The notes: generated by a model not told the origin, from the letters alone. DNA of 64,000 nucleotides from Candidatus Terasakiella magnetica (GCF_900093605.1 NZ_FLYE01000023.1:263830-327829); one strand, 5' to 3'. Positions 36,248-44,797 are shown, counted from the first letter of the stretch. Translations and numbers: made by a program.

Positions 36248-37657
36248 ATGCGCTTTATCCCGCAAACCATGTTGGGGCGGACCCTTGCCATTGTTATCGG
36301 CCTTATTTTGCTGGTGCAAATTGGCGGCGGGATTGTACATTATCGTGAATGGCGTAATTTTACCGAAAATGCTGAGCGCACCCAGCTCATTGAACGTATG
36401 GCGACCTATGTGAAATGGATGAATGCAGCAACGCCTTTGCAACGCAAATTTCTGCTGCAATCAAATCGCTTATCGGGCATGCGGGTATGGCAGTCTAAAA
36501 CCTCATCCATCCATGAACCTTCAGATTGGTTTGGGGTTGAGTCTTTTGTGCGCAAACGTCTGGCTAAAAAGCTTGGCGGTATTGATGAAAAACGCATTCG
36601 TGTTGAAGATGCGGTTATTAGAGGCGGTTTTAAGGATCGGTTTTATCACCGCGATGATGATGACGACGATGATGAGGAACATGAATGGCGCGAACATCGC
36701 CGCCATATGTTTGAGGGTCGCCAAAAGCCGAAAATCCTCGTGGCTGTGCGTCTTGATGATCGTAGCTGGCTCAATATGAAAGTCGCTTATGAGGGATTGG
36801 GTAAACCGGTTTTACCTCCTTTTGTCTTGCCGTTTTTTGTCATGACCATTGTGATTGCGCTGCTTGCCATTTTTATTATGCGCCGGGCAAACAAGCCTTT
36901 GAGCATGATGGCAACAGCCGCAGACCGATTGGGTCGTGATGTAAACGCCCCACCTATGGAAGAAACGGGCCCGCGCGAAGTACGTGAGGCTGCCCATGCC
37001 TTTAACGAGATGCAAACACGCTTGCGTCGTTTTGTGCAGGATCGCACCCATATGCTGGCGGCAATTTCCCATGATTTGCGCACGCCCATAACCCGTATGC
37101 GTCTGCGTGCTGAATTTGTTGATGATGACCAACAACGTGAAAAAATGCTGGCTGATCTGGATGAAATGGAATCTATGATCGCTGCCACCATGGCCTTTGC
37201 ACGCGATGATGTGGCAAATGAAGCGGTTTCCCAGATTGATCTGGCGGCACTGGTGGAAAGCCTGTGTGAAGACATGCGCGAAACAGGCGGGGATGTGACT
37301 TATGAGGGCATGGATGAACTTGCCTTTAAAGGCCGCCCTGTGGGGCTTAAACGTGCGGTGAGTAACCTGGTTGGCAATGCGTTGAAATACGGCACAGCCT
37401 GTACGGTGAGCTTAGCCCAAGAAGAAAAACAAGTAGTCATTTGCGTGAGGGATGACGGTCCCGGTATTCCTGAGGCGGACCTTGAAGAAGTCTTCCAGCC
37501 CTTTAGACGTGTGGAAGCCTCGCGCAATAAAGAAACAGGCGGTGTTGGCCTTGGCTTGGCTGTGGTGCGCTCCGTCGCCCATGCCCATGGCGGGACAGCA
37601 GAGTTGCGCAACTGTGGTGAGGGCGGGTTAGAAGCAAAACTGATTTTGCCTGTCTAA
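36248..37657 (+). CDS. EnvZ-type sensor histidine kinase
   Basis: About 469 residues. There are membrane segments at the N-terminus (TLAIVIGLILLVQIGGGIV) and near residue 195 (VLPFFVMTIVIALLAIFIMR). The periplasmic loop between them carries a run of seven Asp and a His/Glu-rich stretch (EEHEWREHRRHMFEG), plausible for sensing metal ions or cationic compounds. HAMP follows, then His275 in AAISHDLRTPITRMRLRAE, and HATPase boxes LVGNALKYG, VRDDGPGIPEADLEEVFQPF and GGVGLGLAVV. GGAGA at 36235-36239 fits the ATG at 36248. It forms an operon with the OmpR-like gene. Confidence 0.93.
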   Translation: MRFIPQTMLGRTLAIVIGLILLVQIGGGIVHYREWRNFTENAERTQLIERMATYVKWMNAATPLQRKFLLQSNRLSGMRVWQSKTSSIHEPSDWFGVESFVRKRLAKKLGGIDEKRIRVEDAVIRGGFKDRFYHRDDDDDDDEEHEWREHRRHMFEGRQKPKILVAVRLDDRSWLNMKVAYEGLGKPVLPPFVLPFFVMTIVIALLAIFIMRRANKPLSMMATAADRLGRDVNAPPMEETGPREVREAAHAFNEMQTRLRRFVQDRTHMLAAISHDLRTPITRMRLRAEFVDDDQQREKMLADLDEMESMIAATMAFARDDVANEAVSQIDLAALVESLCEDMRETGGDVTYEGMDELAFKGRPVGLKRAVSNLVGNALKYGTACTVSLAQEEKQVVICVRDDGPGIPEADLEEVFQPFRRVEASRNKETGGVGLGLAVVRSVAHAHGGTAELRNCGEGGLEAKLILPV

Positions 37658-37665
37658 AAGAAAAG

Positions 37666-37701
37666 GCCCCTGTGAAGGCAGGGGCACAATCTTTTTTTTT
37701 T
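37666..37701 (+). terminator. Terminator of the OmpR/EnvZ-type operon
   Basis: A 7-bp stem (37666-37672 with 37679-37685, GCCCCTG/CAGGGGC) is followed after six bases by a T run of ten. The convergent small gene ends inside the T run. Confidence 0.8.
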
Positions 37702-37792
37702 AAGGCATCAGCATCGGCACAACGAAATAGCCGATAACGCCAAGGGCAAGGATTTTAACCGAGACCCAGAAAGCGAGTTTCTTAGGTGTCAT
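37700..37792 (-). CDS. 30-residue small membrane protein coupled to pyrE
   Basis: This short gene begins MTPKKLAFW and ends VVPMLMP, with one uninterrupted hydrophobic segment in between (FWVSVKILALGVIGYFVV). Its ATG uses the last A of the pyrE stop codon (TAATG), a classical arrangement for coupled translation. The positive charges before and none after the membrane segment suggest that the N-terminus is in the cytoplasm. I know of no described function. The support is the overlap, the start and the clean membrane-protein composition. Confidence 0.6.
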   Translation of the reverse strand: MTPKKLAFWVSVKILALGVIGYFVVPMLMP

Positions 37793-38475
37793 TATTCACC
37801 GCCGTGCTTTGAGGACCAACCCAGTGGGTCTTCAAGGAATTCTTTTACGCCTGCGATCTTTTCAGGGGTGAAGTAATCGCCTTTTTCGGCCACATGCAGC
37901 ACATCCCACCAGTTACATAAGTAGTGCAGGGTAACGCCTTCTTTATCCAGTTCTTCCAACGCACCGGGGATAACACCGTAAAAGAAAACCACAAAAGCGT
38001 CATTACAGTGTGCACCCGCATTGCGAAGGGCATTTACGAAGTTGAGTTTTGATCCGCCATCCGTTGCGAGGTCTTCAACCAGCAAGACGCGCTTGCCTTC
38101 TTCCATATGACCTTCGATTTGGGCGTTGCGACCAAAACCTTTTGGTTTTTTGCGCACATAAAGCATGGAGGCTTCAAGCTGGTCTGCCATCCAGGCTGCA
38201 TAAGGGATACCAGCGGTTTCACCACCAGCGGCATAATCAAAGACTTCAAAACCGGCATCTTGCTGGATTTGGTGTTTTGCAAGGTCCATGACAGTGCGAC
38301 GGGCACGGTTAAAGGAGATGAGTTTGCGACAATCAATATAAACCGGGCTGGCTTTACCAGAAGTCAGGATATAGGGCTCTTCCGGGCGAAAGTTAATGGC
38401 TTCGATTTCGAGCAGAATTTTTGCAACGGTTTCACCAGTTTTCTTGTGTTCATCAGAACGCGCGATAATAGCCAT
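37792..38475 (-). CDS. pyrE: Orotate phosphoribosyltransferase
   Basis: Converts orotate and PRPP to orotidine 5'-phosphate in pyrimidine synthesis. The 227-residue protein has YILTSGKASPVYIDCRKLIS, AGGETAGIPYAAWMA, LYVRKKPKGFGRNAQIEG and the PRPP-binding motif RVLLVEDLATDGGSK. This is the long alphaproteobacterial form with a C-terminal YFTPEKIAGVKEFLEDPLGW segment. It starts MAIIARSDEHKK; the ATG is preceded by AGGATAGAGACAT. The last base of its stop codon is shared with the 30-residue gene downstream. Confidence 0.95.
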   Translation of the reverse strand: MAIIARSDEHKKTGETVAKILLEIEAINFRPEEPYILTSGKASPVYIDCRKLISFNRARRTVMDLAKHQIQQDAGFEVFDYAAGGETAGIPYAAWMADQLEASMLYVRKKPKGFGRNAQIEGHMEEGKRVLLVEDLATDGGSKLNFVNALRNAGAHCNDAFVVFFYGVIPGALEELDKEGVTLHYLCNWWDVLHVAEKGDYFTPEKIAGVKEFLEDPLGWSSKHGGE

Positions 38476-38573
38476 ATGTCTCTATCCTTCGAATTGGAAA
38501 ATATTTGACATGTTTGTAGAATCAAATGAGGCGAAGATCAACAAAGAACACGATGTATCACCTCTGGAATAAG

Positions 38574-38606
38574 CAAAAAAAAGGGCCGCCATAACAGCGA
38601 CCCTTA
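38574..38606 (-). terminator. Terminator of the dctQM transcript
   Basis: On the minus strand, 28 bases after the dctM stop, a 9-bp stem (AAGGGTCGC with GGCGGCCCTT, one G-T pair) is followed by seven or more T residues (38574-38580). Confidence 0.85.
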
Positions 38607-38633
38607 AGGTAGTAGACACATGGTCTAGGTTGA

Positions 38634-40034
38634 TTATTTATATCCTTGCATCTGATCAATAAAGTTCGGCAGGAAGAGTGAAATCTGCGGAATATAAGTG
38701 ATCAGGATCAAGAAGATGAGCAGGAGTGACAGCCATGGCAGGGCAGCTTTAACAGCCCAGCCGATGGAGTGGCCCGTAATACCTGCCGTTACGAACAGGT
38801 TGAGCCCCACAGGCGGCGTTATCATCCCGATCTCCATGTTCACCACCATGATGATACCCAGATGGATCGGATCAATGCCGAGCTGAACAGCAATTGGGAA
38901 CAGGATCGGTGCCATGATCAAGATGATCGCAGAAGGTTCCATAAAGTTACCAGCAGCCAAAAGCAACAGGTTCACTACAATCAGGAAGCCCCACCAAGGC
39001 AGGCCCCAGCCCACAATGGTTTCAGCAATGGTGTGTGGGATACGTTCCGTTGTTAGTACATGGGCAAACAGCATGGCATTTGCGATGATGAACAACAACA
39101 TGATGGAGACTTTTGTCGCATCAAGGAGAACCTTGCGCACATCCGGGTCGTTGATACATTTTGGCAGGGCAACGACGGATTGCATGACGGCGCGCCCAAT
39201 TAGGGCAATGCCGTGCTCTTTTTCATTTTTCCATGCTTTTTCTTTTAAAGGCCCCATGTCGCGATAGACAAAGACCGAAACAAAGAAAGCGTACACGGCA
39301 GAAACAGCCGCGGCTTCAGTTGGTGAGGCAACCCCACCGTAGATGGAGCCGAGAACGATCACGATCAACATGATCCCGCCCATGGCACTCATCATGGATT
39401 TGAAAAGCTCTTTTACACCGGGGAAAGGTTCAGACGGAAGGTTCATGACGCGCGCTGCGATATAGATGGCGATCATCAAGATCAGGCCCATCATAATGCC
39501 CGGAATAAAACCAGCCATAAACATTTTTGAGGCGGAAACCTCAGTTGCGGCAGAATAAACCAGCATCACAATAGATGGCGGGATCAAGATACCGAGCGTT
39601 CCGGCATTGGCGATAACGCCGGCACCGAATTTTTCAGGATAACCAGATTTAACCATACCTGCGATCACGATGGAACCAATGGCAGCAACCGTTGCAGGGC
39701 TAGAGCCTGATACAGCGGCAAACAACATACAGGCCAGTACCGATGCCATGGCCAGACCACCTTTAATATGGCCCACAACAGCAATGGCAAAACGGATCAA
39801 ACGTTTGGCAACACCACCTGTGGACAAAAAGGCAGAAGACAGAATGAAGAAAGGAATGGCAAGCAGGGTGTAATGTTCAGATAGCGCCTCAAACATTTTT
39901 AAGGCAATAGAAGCCAGTGAGTCACTGGAGAACAATAAAATAGTACTTACAGAAGATAGGCCAAGCGCAACAGCGATGGGCATACCCAAAAACATACAGC
40001 CAAATAAGGCGACAAAAAGGAATGCAATAGTCAT
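38634..40034 (-). CDS. dctM: TRAP transporter large permease subunit DctM
   Basis: The 12-segment membrane subunit of a TRAP transporter, which imports organic acids with sodium or proton. The 466 residues show AFLFVALFGCMFLGMPIAVA, HYTLLAIPFFILSSAFLSTG, MFMAGFIPGIMMGLIL, VNLLLLAAGNFMEPSAIILI and NMEIGMITPPVGLNLFVTAG, which are standard DctM blocks. A hydrophilic insert of about 50 residues in the middle (after YRDMGPLKEKAWKNEKEHG) makes it longer than the usual 425-430. Its start overlaps the dctQ stop by one base. Confidence 0.95.
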   Translation of the reverse strand: MTIAFLFVALFGCMFLGMPIAVALGLSSVSTILLFSSDSLASIALKMFEALSEHYTLLAIPFFILSSAFLSTGGVAKRLIRFAIAVVGHIKGGLAMASVLACMLFAAVSGSSPATVAAIGSIVIAGMVKSGYPEKFGAGVIANAGTLGILIPPSIVMLVYSAATEVSASKMFMAGFIPGIMMGLILMIAIYIAARVMNLPSEPFPGVKELFKSMMSAMGGIMLIVIVLGSIYGGVASPTEAAAVSAVYAFFVSVFVYRDMGPLKEKAWKNEKEHGIALIGRAVMQSVVALPKCINDPDVRKVLLDATKVSIMLLFIIANAMLFAHVLTTERIPHTIAETIVGWGLPWWGFLIVVNLLLLAAGNFMEPSAIILIMAPILFPIAVQLGIDPIHLGIIMVVNMEIGMITPPVGLNLFVTAGITGHSIGWAVKAALPWLSLLLIFLILITYIPQISLFLPNFIDQMQGYK

Positions 40035-40687
40035 TATTTGGTTACCTCTTCATCATCACTCATATCATCAAGGTTTACTTTGTCAGCATCAATGCCTTGT
40101 TCTTCCAAGGCTTCTTTTGCTTCATCAGCCATGTGCATTTCAATCCATTCACCTGTGACCAGTTTCTTGAGAACTTCAAGGAAACGATAGGCAAGCAGGA
40201 GAAAACCGATCAAAAGCGGACCATGGGCAAACCACATGGGCAAGAGGGGTTCTTCTTCATCAATTTTGAAGGTATCCCACATCATGCTCTCAGGAATAAG
40301 GGCCATTAAAATAGACGGTGTCGGCATGTCTTCCATGGCGAGACCGATTTTATAAACTTTGGCAAGATAGACCCACGCACCCATCAGGATGAGAACGCAA
40401 TATAAAAGGCAAAGCAGAACGGCAACGATACTCACAAGACGTTTGACTGGTGGGCTCAGTAAGCGAACCACGGCATCAACACCAATATGTGCGCCAACTT
40501 TTACGCCATAGGAGATACCAAAGAGGACAAACCAAGCTGATGCGTGAAGCGTAAGCTCCTGCGCCCAGTGAATGCCCGTGTTAAAGCCAAAACGAAGGAC
40601 AACTTCGATAAATACAAGAAGTGTCATAAAGACGAGCAGGAAGCTCAAGACGCCTTCTTCTAATTGGCGGGTGAATTTTGCAACCAT
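40034..40687 (-). CDS. dctQ: TRAP transporter small permease subunit DctQ
   Basis: The four-segment small membrane subunit that pairs with DctM. It has FLLVFMTLLVFIEVVLRFGF, HWAQELTLHASAWFVLFGIS, VGAHIGVDAVVRLLSPPVKR and LLIGFLLLAYRFLEVLKKLV. Between the third and fourth segments is an acidic insert (FKIDEEEPLLPMWFAHG), and the C-terminus is a 35-residue acidic tail, so at 217 residues it is longer than typical. The ATG at 40687 is preferred over the GTG one codon upstream. It is separated from dctP by a strong hairpin. Confidence 0.92.
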   Translation of the reverse strand: MVAKFTRQLEEGVLSFLLVFMTLLVFIEVVLRFGFNTGIHWAQELTLHASAWFVLFGISYGVKVGAHIGVDAVVRLLSPPVKRLVSIVAVLLCLLYCVLILMGAWVYLAKVYKIGLAMEDMPTPSILMALIPESMMWDTFKIDEEEPLLPMWFAHGPLLIGFLLLAYRFLEVLKKLVTGEWIEMHMADEAKEALEEQGIDADKVNLDDMSDDEEVTK

Positions 40688-40741
40688 CACAATGCCCCGA
40701 TTTGATTGATACGGTAATTAAATATTCAGATAGATAAAGAA

Positions 40742-40775
40742 ACACCCCTTAGGTGAATGAACGCCTAAGGGGTGT
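40742..40775. terminator. Hairpin between dctP and dctQ
   Basis: A perfect 12-bp stem (40742-40753 with 40764-40775) with a ten-base loop, followed on the minus strand by TTCTTT, lies 15 bases after the dctP stop. Such intercistronic hairpins in TRAP operons usually stabilise or attenuate the message so that the binding protein is made in excess over the permeases. Confidence 0.8.
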
Positions 40776-40789
40776 CTTTTGCAGACAGC

Positions 40790-41776
40790 TTAGTTATTGG
40801 CTGCGATTGCAGCATTCAGAAGGTCTGTGCCAACAGCGCCTTCGAACTTAGCCCATACAGGCTTCATAGCTTCAACCCACTGCATGCGCTCAGCAGCAGT
40901 TAGATCGAGAACCTTAGAACGACCAGATGCTTCGATTGCAGTGCGGTCACCCGTTGCTTTTTCAGCAGCGATTTTGTTACCGTGAGCAATAGCTTCATCC
41001 AGTGCTTTTTTAACTTGTGGGCGGATGTCAGCAGGCATGCCGTCCCAGAATTCAGTTGAAGATACTACAAGGTAGTCAAGCAGACCGTGGTCGGATGCTG
41101 TGATGTATTCTTGTACTTCAAAGAATTTCTTAGAGAAGATGTTTGACCAAGTGTTTTCCTGACCATCGATCGCTTTTGTTTGCAACAGTGTGAAAACTTC
41201 AGAGAACGGCTTTTTCAGTGGAACTGCGTTCACAGCTTCAAACTGAGCAGACAAAACGTCAGAAGACATGATACGGAATTTCAGGCCAGATGCATCAGCA
41301 GGTGTGCGAAGTGGCTTGGAAGCAGAGATTTGCTTCATACCGTTGTGCAGGTAACCCAGACCAATGATGCCTTTTTTCTTCATAGAACCAAGAAGTTTCT
41401 GACCGGCAGGGCCTTGCTGGAATTTTTCAGCAGCAGCCATGTCTTTAAACAGGAATGGAAGATCAAACAGTTGCAGTTTCTTTGTGAATTTTTTGAATTT
41501 AGACAAAGAAGGTGCAGCCAACTGAACGTCGCCAAGCAACATAGCTTCAAGAACTTTGTTATCACCATAAAGCTGTGAGCTTGGGTAAACTTCTACTTTA
41601 ACTTTGTCGCCAAGACGTTCTGCAACAAGGTCGCGGAATTTGTTAGCCATTTGGCCTTTTGGAGTGTTTTCAGCAACAACGTGTGAAAACTTGATTACTA
41701 TTGGATCTGCAGCAGTTGCAACAGTTGCAGTCATCATAGCAGCAGCGGCAAAAAGGCCAGCGGTTAGCTTACGCAT
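40790..41776 (-). CDS. dctP: TRAP transporter substrate-binding protein DctP
   Basis: A periplasmic binding protein for C4-dicarboxylates or related acids. It has a signal peptide (MRKLTAGLFAAAAMMTATVA, cleaved after TAA), then PIVIKFSHVVAENTPKGQMA, VEVYPSSQLYGDNKVLEAML and FDLPFLFKDMAAAEKFQQG. The ligand-arginine segment LKFRIMSSDVLSAQFEAVNA is followed by LQTKAIDGQENTWSNIFSKK and HGLLDYLVVSSTEFWDGMP. These are the hallmarks of the DctP family, and R-I-M holds the substrate-carboxylate Arg. GGGAGGAA gives a strong ribosome-binding site. First gene of dctPQM. Confidence 0.95.
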   Translation of the reverse strand: MRKLTAGLFAAAAMMTATVATAADPIVIKFSHVVAENTPKGQMANKFRDLVAERLGDKVKVEVYPSSQLYGDNKVLEAMLLGDVQLAAPSLSKFKKFTKKLQLFDLPFLFKDMAAAEKFQQGPAGQKLLGSMKKKGIIGLGYLHNGMKQISASKPLRTPADASGLKFRIMSSDVLSAQFEAVNAVPLKKPFSEVFTLLQTKAIDGQENTWSNIFSKKFFEVQEYITASDHGLLDYLVVSSTEFWDGMPADIRPQVKKALDEAIAHGNKIAAEKATGDRTAIEASGRSKVLDLTAAERMQWVEAMKPVWAKFEGAVGTDLLNAAIAANN

Positions 41777-42017
41777 AAGGAAAATTCCTCCCAGTTAATA
41801 CAAGATAGCGAAGGCGGCATGTTAGTTTCATCTGTAGGGTCATAAAACCAACTTTCCCATTGCCGCGCTTTCGCTGAAGTTAATTACTTTAAGCAAAGAA
41901 AGTACGATTAAGGTGACAAAGCAGAAGCCTGAAGAGAAGAAGGAAAAAGCCCAAAAGCCGCAAAAAAAGGGATGTGCAGTGCAATATTAGATATTTTCTT
42001 GCGTTGGCAAAAAACGA

Positions 42018-42034
42018 TGGGTGGAAACCCGCCA
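42018..42034. promoter_or_regulatory. Operator-like inverted repeat 1 upstream of dctP
   Basis: TGGGTGGAAACCCGCCA, which reads TGGCGGGTTTCCACCCA on the other strand. It is an imperfect inverted repeat with the same TGGCGG half as the repeat at 42052-42067. It lies 242 bases upstream of the dctP start, and the two centres are about 33-34 bases (three helical turns) apart. Confidence 0.5.
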
Positions 42035-42051
42035 AAAGGGTAAAATACCTA

Positions 42052-42067
42052 TGGCGGATTTCCGCCA
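42052..42067. promoter_or_regulatory. Operator-like inverted repeat 2 upstream of dctP
   Basis: TGGCGGA-TT-TCCGCCA is a perfect 7+7 inverted repeat, 276 bases upstream of dctP and 200 bases upstream of the sensor kinase gene. With the similar site at 42018 it looks like an activator binding pair, possibly for the DctD encoded at 47526-48887. Confidence 0.55.
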
Positions 42068-42266
42068 ATCTAAATGTTCATCTGCTGAACAATGCCTTAG
42101 CTATGCAAAAAATACATAGCTGAAATGAGGGATTCGCAGTAATACTCAAGCCAATTTTATAGGTCAGGCCCTTACTCCCAAAATATGATAGGCTGGGTAC
42201 TGCCTGATTTATCGACGCTGAGAGTATTATGAGCTAGCCAGGACGTGCAAAGCCTCAGAACTCTTT

Positions 42267-44042
42267 ATGCGTCTCATTATATTATTGCACAGGATGGTTA
42301 TTGTGAACGCCCCCTTAGCTCAAGAACATGCAGCCTCTATAAGTACGAATAATCTGGGGCGCAAAAAAAGGCTTTATTTGCTAAGTGCTATTGTTTTTGG
42401 TGTTCTCATCACACTGGCAGCCATCTGGGATATTCGTACATCTAAAGCACTTGTTTTTAAGCAGGCAGAAGAACAAGCCCGGTCTTCCTCATTTCTTGTC
42501 TCCGCCTGGATCACGGGTTCCTTTGAGGTGGTGAAACATGAGAATAGAGCGCTTCGGGCCAAGATAAAGCCCTCTGATTTGATCATTCCCCCCATAGATA
42601 TAAAGCGACATGAAGAACTTGCAAAGTTTGTGGTAGAGGAAGGGAAAACCATTCCTCAGATATTAAGTCTGGGGTATATGGATGACGAATGTCGTGTGGT
42701 TGTAGGGGCCACAAGAGGTGTTTATCGCTTAAACGGTAAGGCTTTCCCCAACAAAGCGTTTGAAGGGGTGACGATCCCCATTGGCAATTCTTATAGTTAT
42801 CAGGATTTCTGTCGTGGCTTGATGGATTTTCCAGAAAGGGAGGATTATCTCTCTAAAATATATGAAGGCTATACCAAAGAAAATACCATGGCCTATGTTC
42901 ATCGCCTGCGTGATGAGAAAGGGGAATTCGTCGGCATTTCAGCCATTTCCTTTACCATGTCTTTTTTCCAGCAATGGCTTAACAGGTTAGACCTTAAAGA
43001 TATCGGTGTCTTTGCCATTACCGACCTGGAGGGCAACCTCCTTGCACAGTTGCCCCAAACAACCAAGCGACTTCATAAGCAAAAGCTGGATGAGGCTTTT
43101 TTTAAGTTTTTACCTAAAGAGACAAAAAACAGCCAGTCAGAAACTAATCAGAATATTGAGGGTGAAAATCATATCCTTCACTTTGAGCGTGTCACAGGAC
43201 TGCCTTTTTATGTTGTAATCGCTTTGGAAAAACATGCATTGCTTGGTGCGTGGCGCGGTAAATTATATGGTTATAGCGTTGGTTTAATTTTGATCTGGTT
43301 ACTTATTGCGGTTTCTGTGCGCGAACATTTTCGCACGGTGGATCAATCTGTCCAATTGCATGGTTTTGCCATGCAGGAACGATCAAAAAATGAAGAAAAA
43401 GCCCGTTTTCTGGCCATGCTTTCCCATGAGCTAAAGACACCGCTTTCTGTGATCCGCATGGTTCTTGGGGCAAATACGATAAGTGATCAAATGCGCGAAA
43501 CTGCTGAACAGGCCGTTAATGATATGGATTTTGTCATTGGGCGGACTAAGGATGTGGAACAGTTAGATGCAGAGAAAATTGAGCTGCATCTTTCAGACTG
43601 TGACATAGTAGAAAACTTGAATGAAATTATTGAAACATTGGCACAAGCAGACCGCTTCACGATTGTAGGTGGTCCTCTTGCAATCATTGAGAGCGATAAG
43701 CATTTATTGATGATGGTTTTGTCAAACCTTCTTCATAATGCCATCAAATATAGTGACCCTAAAAAAAGCATCATCCTTGAGCTTGGCCATATTCAAAGAA
43801 ATGGTGTTGAGATGGTGGAAATCAGCATTGCCAATTATCCCGGTCAAGCGGGTTGGCCTGACCCTGATATGGTTTTTACTAAATATTATCGCCATGTAAA
43901 AGCCCATCGCATTACCGGAAGTGGTCTGGGGTTATATCTTGTCTCGGGGCTCACCACCTTATTACAAGGGGCTATTGAGTATAAACCGGATGAGGAGTTG
44001 ATCCGCTTTGTTGTGCGTTTGCCACTGTCACTGAAAGGGTGA
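42267..44042 (+). CDS. Membrane sensor histidine kinase with periplasmic cache-like domain
   Basis: A kinase of up to 591 residues. One membrane segment near residues 35-55 (LYLLSAIVFGVLITLAAIWD) and another near 330-350 enclose a periplasmic domain of about 270 residues with a double-cache-like layout (ILSLGYMDDECRVVVG, VGISAISFTMSFFQQWLNRL, VFAITDLEGNLLAQLP). The HisKA motif is FLAMLSHELKTPLSVIRMVL, and HATPase has MVLSNLLHNAIKYSDPKKS and TGSGLGLYLVSGL; the G1 region is weakly conserved. The ATG at 42267 is used, but a GTG at 42303, preceded by AGG, is a real alternative. Its regulator follows 80 bases downstream. Confidence 0.85.
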   Translation: MRLIILLHRMVIVNAPLAQEHAASISTNNLGRKKRLYLLSAIVFGVLITLAAIWDIRTSKALVFKQAEEQARSSSFLVSAWITGSFEVVKHENRALRAKIKPSDLIIPPIDIKRHEELAKFVVEEGKTIPQILSLGYMDDECRVVVGATRGVYRLNGKAFPNKAFEGVTIPIGNSYSYQDFCRGLMDFPEREDYLSKIYEGYTKENTMAYVHRLRDEKGEFVGISAISFTMSFFQQWLNRLDLKDIGVFAITDLEGNLLAQLPQTTKRLHKQKLDEAFFKFLPKETKNSQSETNQNIEGENHILHFERVTGLPFYVVIALEKHALLGAWRGKLYGYSVGLILIWLLIAVSVREHFRTVDQSVQLHGFAMQERSKNEEKARFLAMLSHELKTPLSVIRMVLGANTISDQMRETAEQAVNDMDFVIGRTKDVEQLDAEKIELHLSDCDIVENLNEIIETLAQADRFTIVGGPLAIIESDKHLLMMVLSNLLHNAIKYSDPKKSIILELGHIQRNGVEMVEISIANYPGQAGWPDPDMVFTKYYRHVKAHRITGSGLGLYLVSGLTTLLQGAIEYKPDEELIRFVVRLPLSLKG

Positions 44043-44122
44043 TGAAGGTAACTGTAGGTTTTCTTTTTGCAGCTGCGGTTAATTTAGGCTTTGGCTTAAT
44101 GAAAAGAAAGGGAGACTAGAAA

Positions 44123-44797
44123 GTGCATGTCGTAGTTGTTGAAGATCATGACGCGTTGCGTGACATTACAGCAACTGTTCTGCGTGAGGAGGGGTATTTT
44201 GTAACTGATCTTGCCTATGCTGAAGATGTTGATGGCATTGTGGACGGCTCCCCCATTGATATTATTGTTATAGACCTGAACCTTCCCGGAGAAGACGGCA
44301 TCAGCCTAGCCAAGCGTTTGCGCAAAGCCCATCCACTGGTCGGCATTATCATGATGACAGCTAGAGATTCAGCAAAGGATATGGCAATCGGCTATGACAG
44401 TGGTGCTGATGTTTATCTGGTCAAGCCTATATTACCGGAAACATTACTTTCTGTAATTGGTTCTCTTCAGCGCAGGCTCCATAGTACTATAGAAGGTCAA
44501 TCAGCCAAGCTTAATCAGGCTGAGAATTTGCTGGTGGGCCCAAAAGGAGATGCCACCTTGCAAGAGGCTGAAACTAAATTGTTAACCGCATGTATGCGCG
44601 CAGCCAACTGTGAATTGGAATATGGTCAGGTTGCCAAAATATTTGGTATGGATGAAGTTGGCTATAATAAGAAAAACCTTGAAGTTAGAATCGTGCGATT
44701 GCGCAAGAAATTAAAAGAGGTAACAGCGGGAAAAGTGAATATTTGCTCCGTTCGCCTAAAAGGCTACAAACTAACCAAACCCCTTAAAATATACTGA
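44123..44797 (+). CDS. Response regulator with divergent OmpR-like output domain
   Basis: A 224-residue protein starting at a GTG behind GGGAGA. The receiver is canonical (HVVVVEDHDALRDITATVLR, DIIVIDLNLPGEDGISLAKR with the phosphoacceptor Asp, IMMTARDSAKDMA, DVYLVKPILPETLL). The C-terminal 90 residues resemble a winged helix (LEVRIVRLRKKLKEVTAGKV then SVRLKGYKL), but the beginning of the domain is atypical. It pairs with the kinase at 42267. The next genes encode two outer-membrane-type proteins that could be its targets. Confidence 0.85.
   Translation: MHVVVVEDHDALRDITATVLREEGYFVTDLAYAEDVDGIVDGSPIDIIVIDLNLPGEDGISLAKRLRKAHPLVGIIMMTARDSAKDMAIGYDSGADVYLVKPILPETLLSVIGSLQRRLHSTIEGQSAKLNQAENLLVGPKGDATLQEAETKLLTACMRAANCELEYGQVAKIFGMDEVGYNKKNLEVRIVRLRKKLKEVTAGKVNICSVRLKGYKLTKPLKIY

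Larger units (their letters stand above)
41777..42266. promoter_or_regulatory. 490-base divergent regulatory region of dctP and a sensor kinase
   Basis: No gene is seen here. The region lies between the divergent dctP and the cache-type kinase gene and contains the twin TGGCGG palindromes listed separately (42018-42034 and 42052-42067). I searched by eye for a -24/-12 sigma-54 element (GG-N10-GC) upstream of dctP and did not find a convincing one. Confidence 0.5.

Noticed and set aside
36640..36690. Short GAT/GAC repeat as a possible microsatellite
   Set aside because: It encodes the Asp-rich loop of the sensor kinase in frame; no separate repeat function is needed to explain it.
41777..42000. 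Candidate sigma-54 promoter for dctP
   Set aside because: Several GG and GC pairs were tried, but none keeps the GG-N10-GC spacing with a TGGCAC/TTGC-like context.
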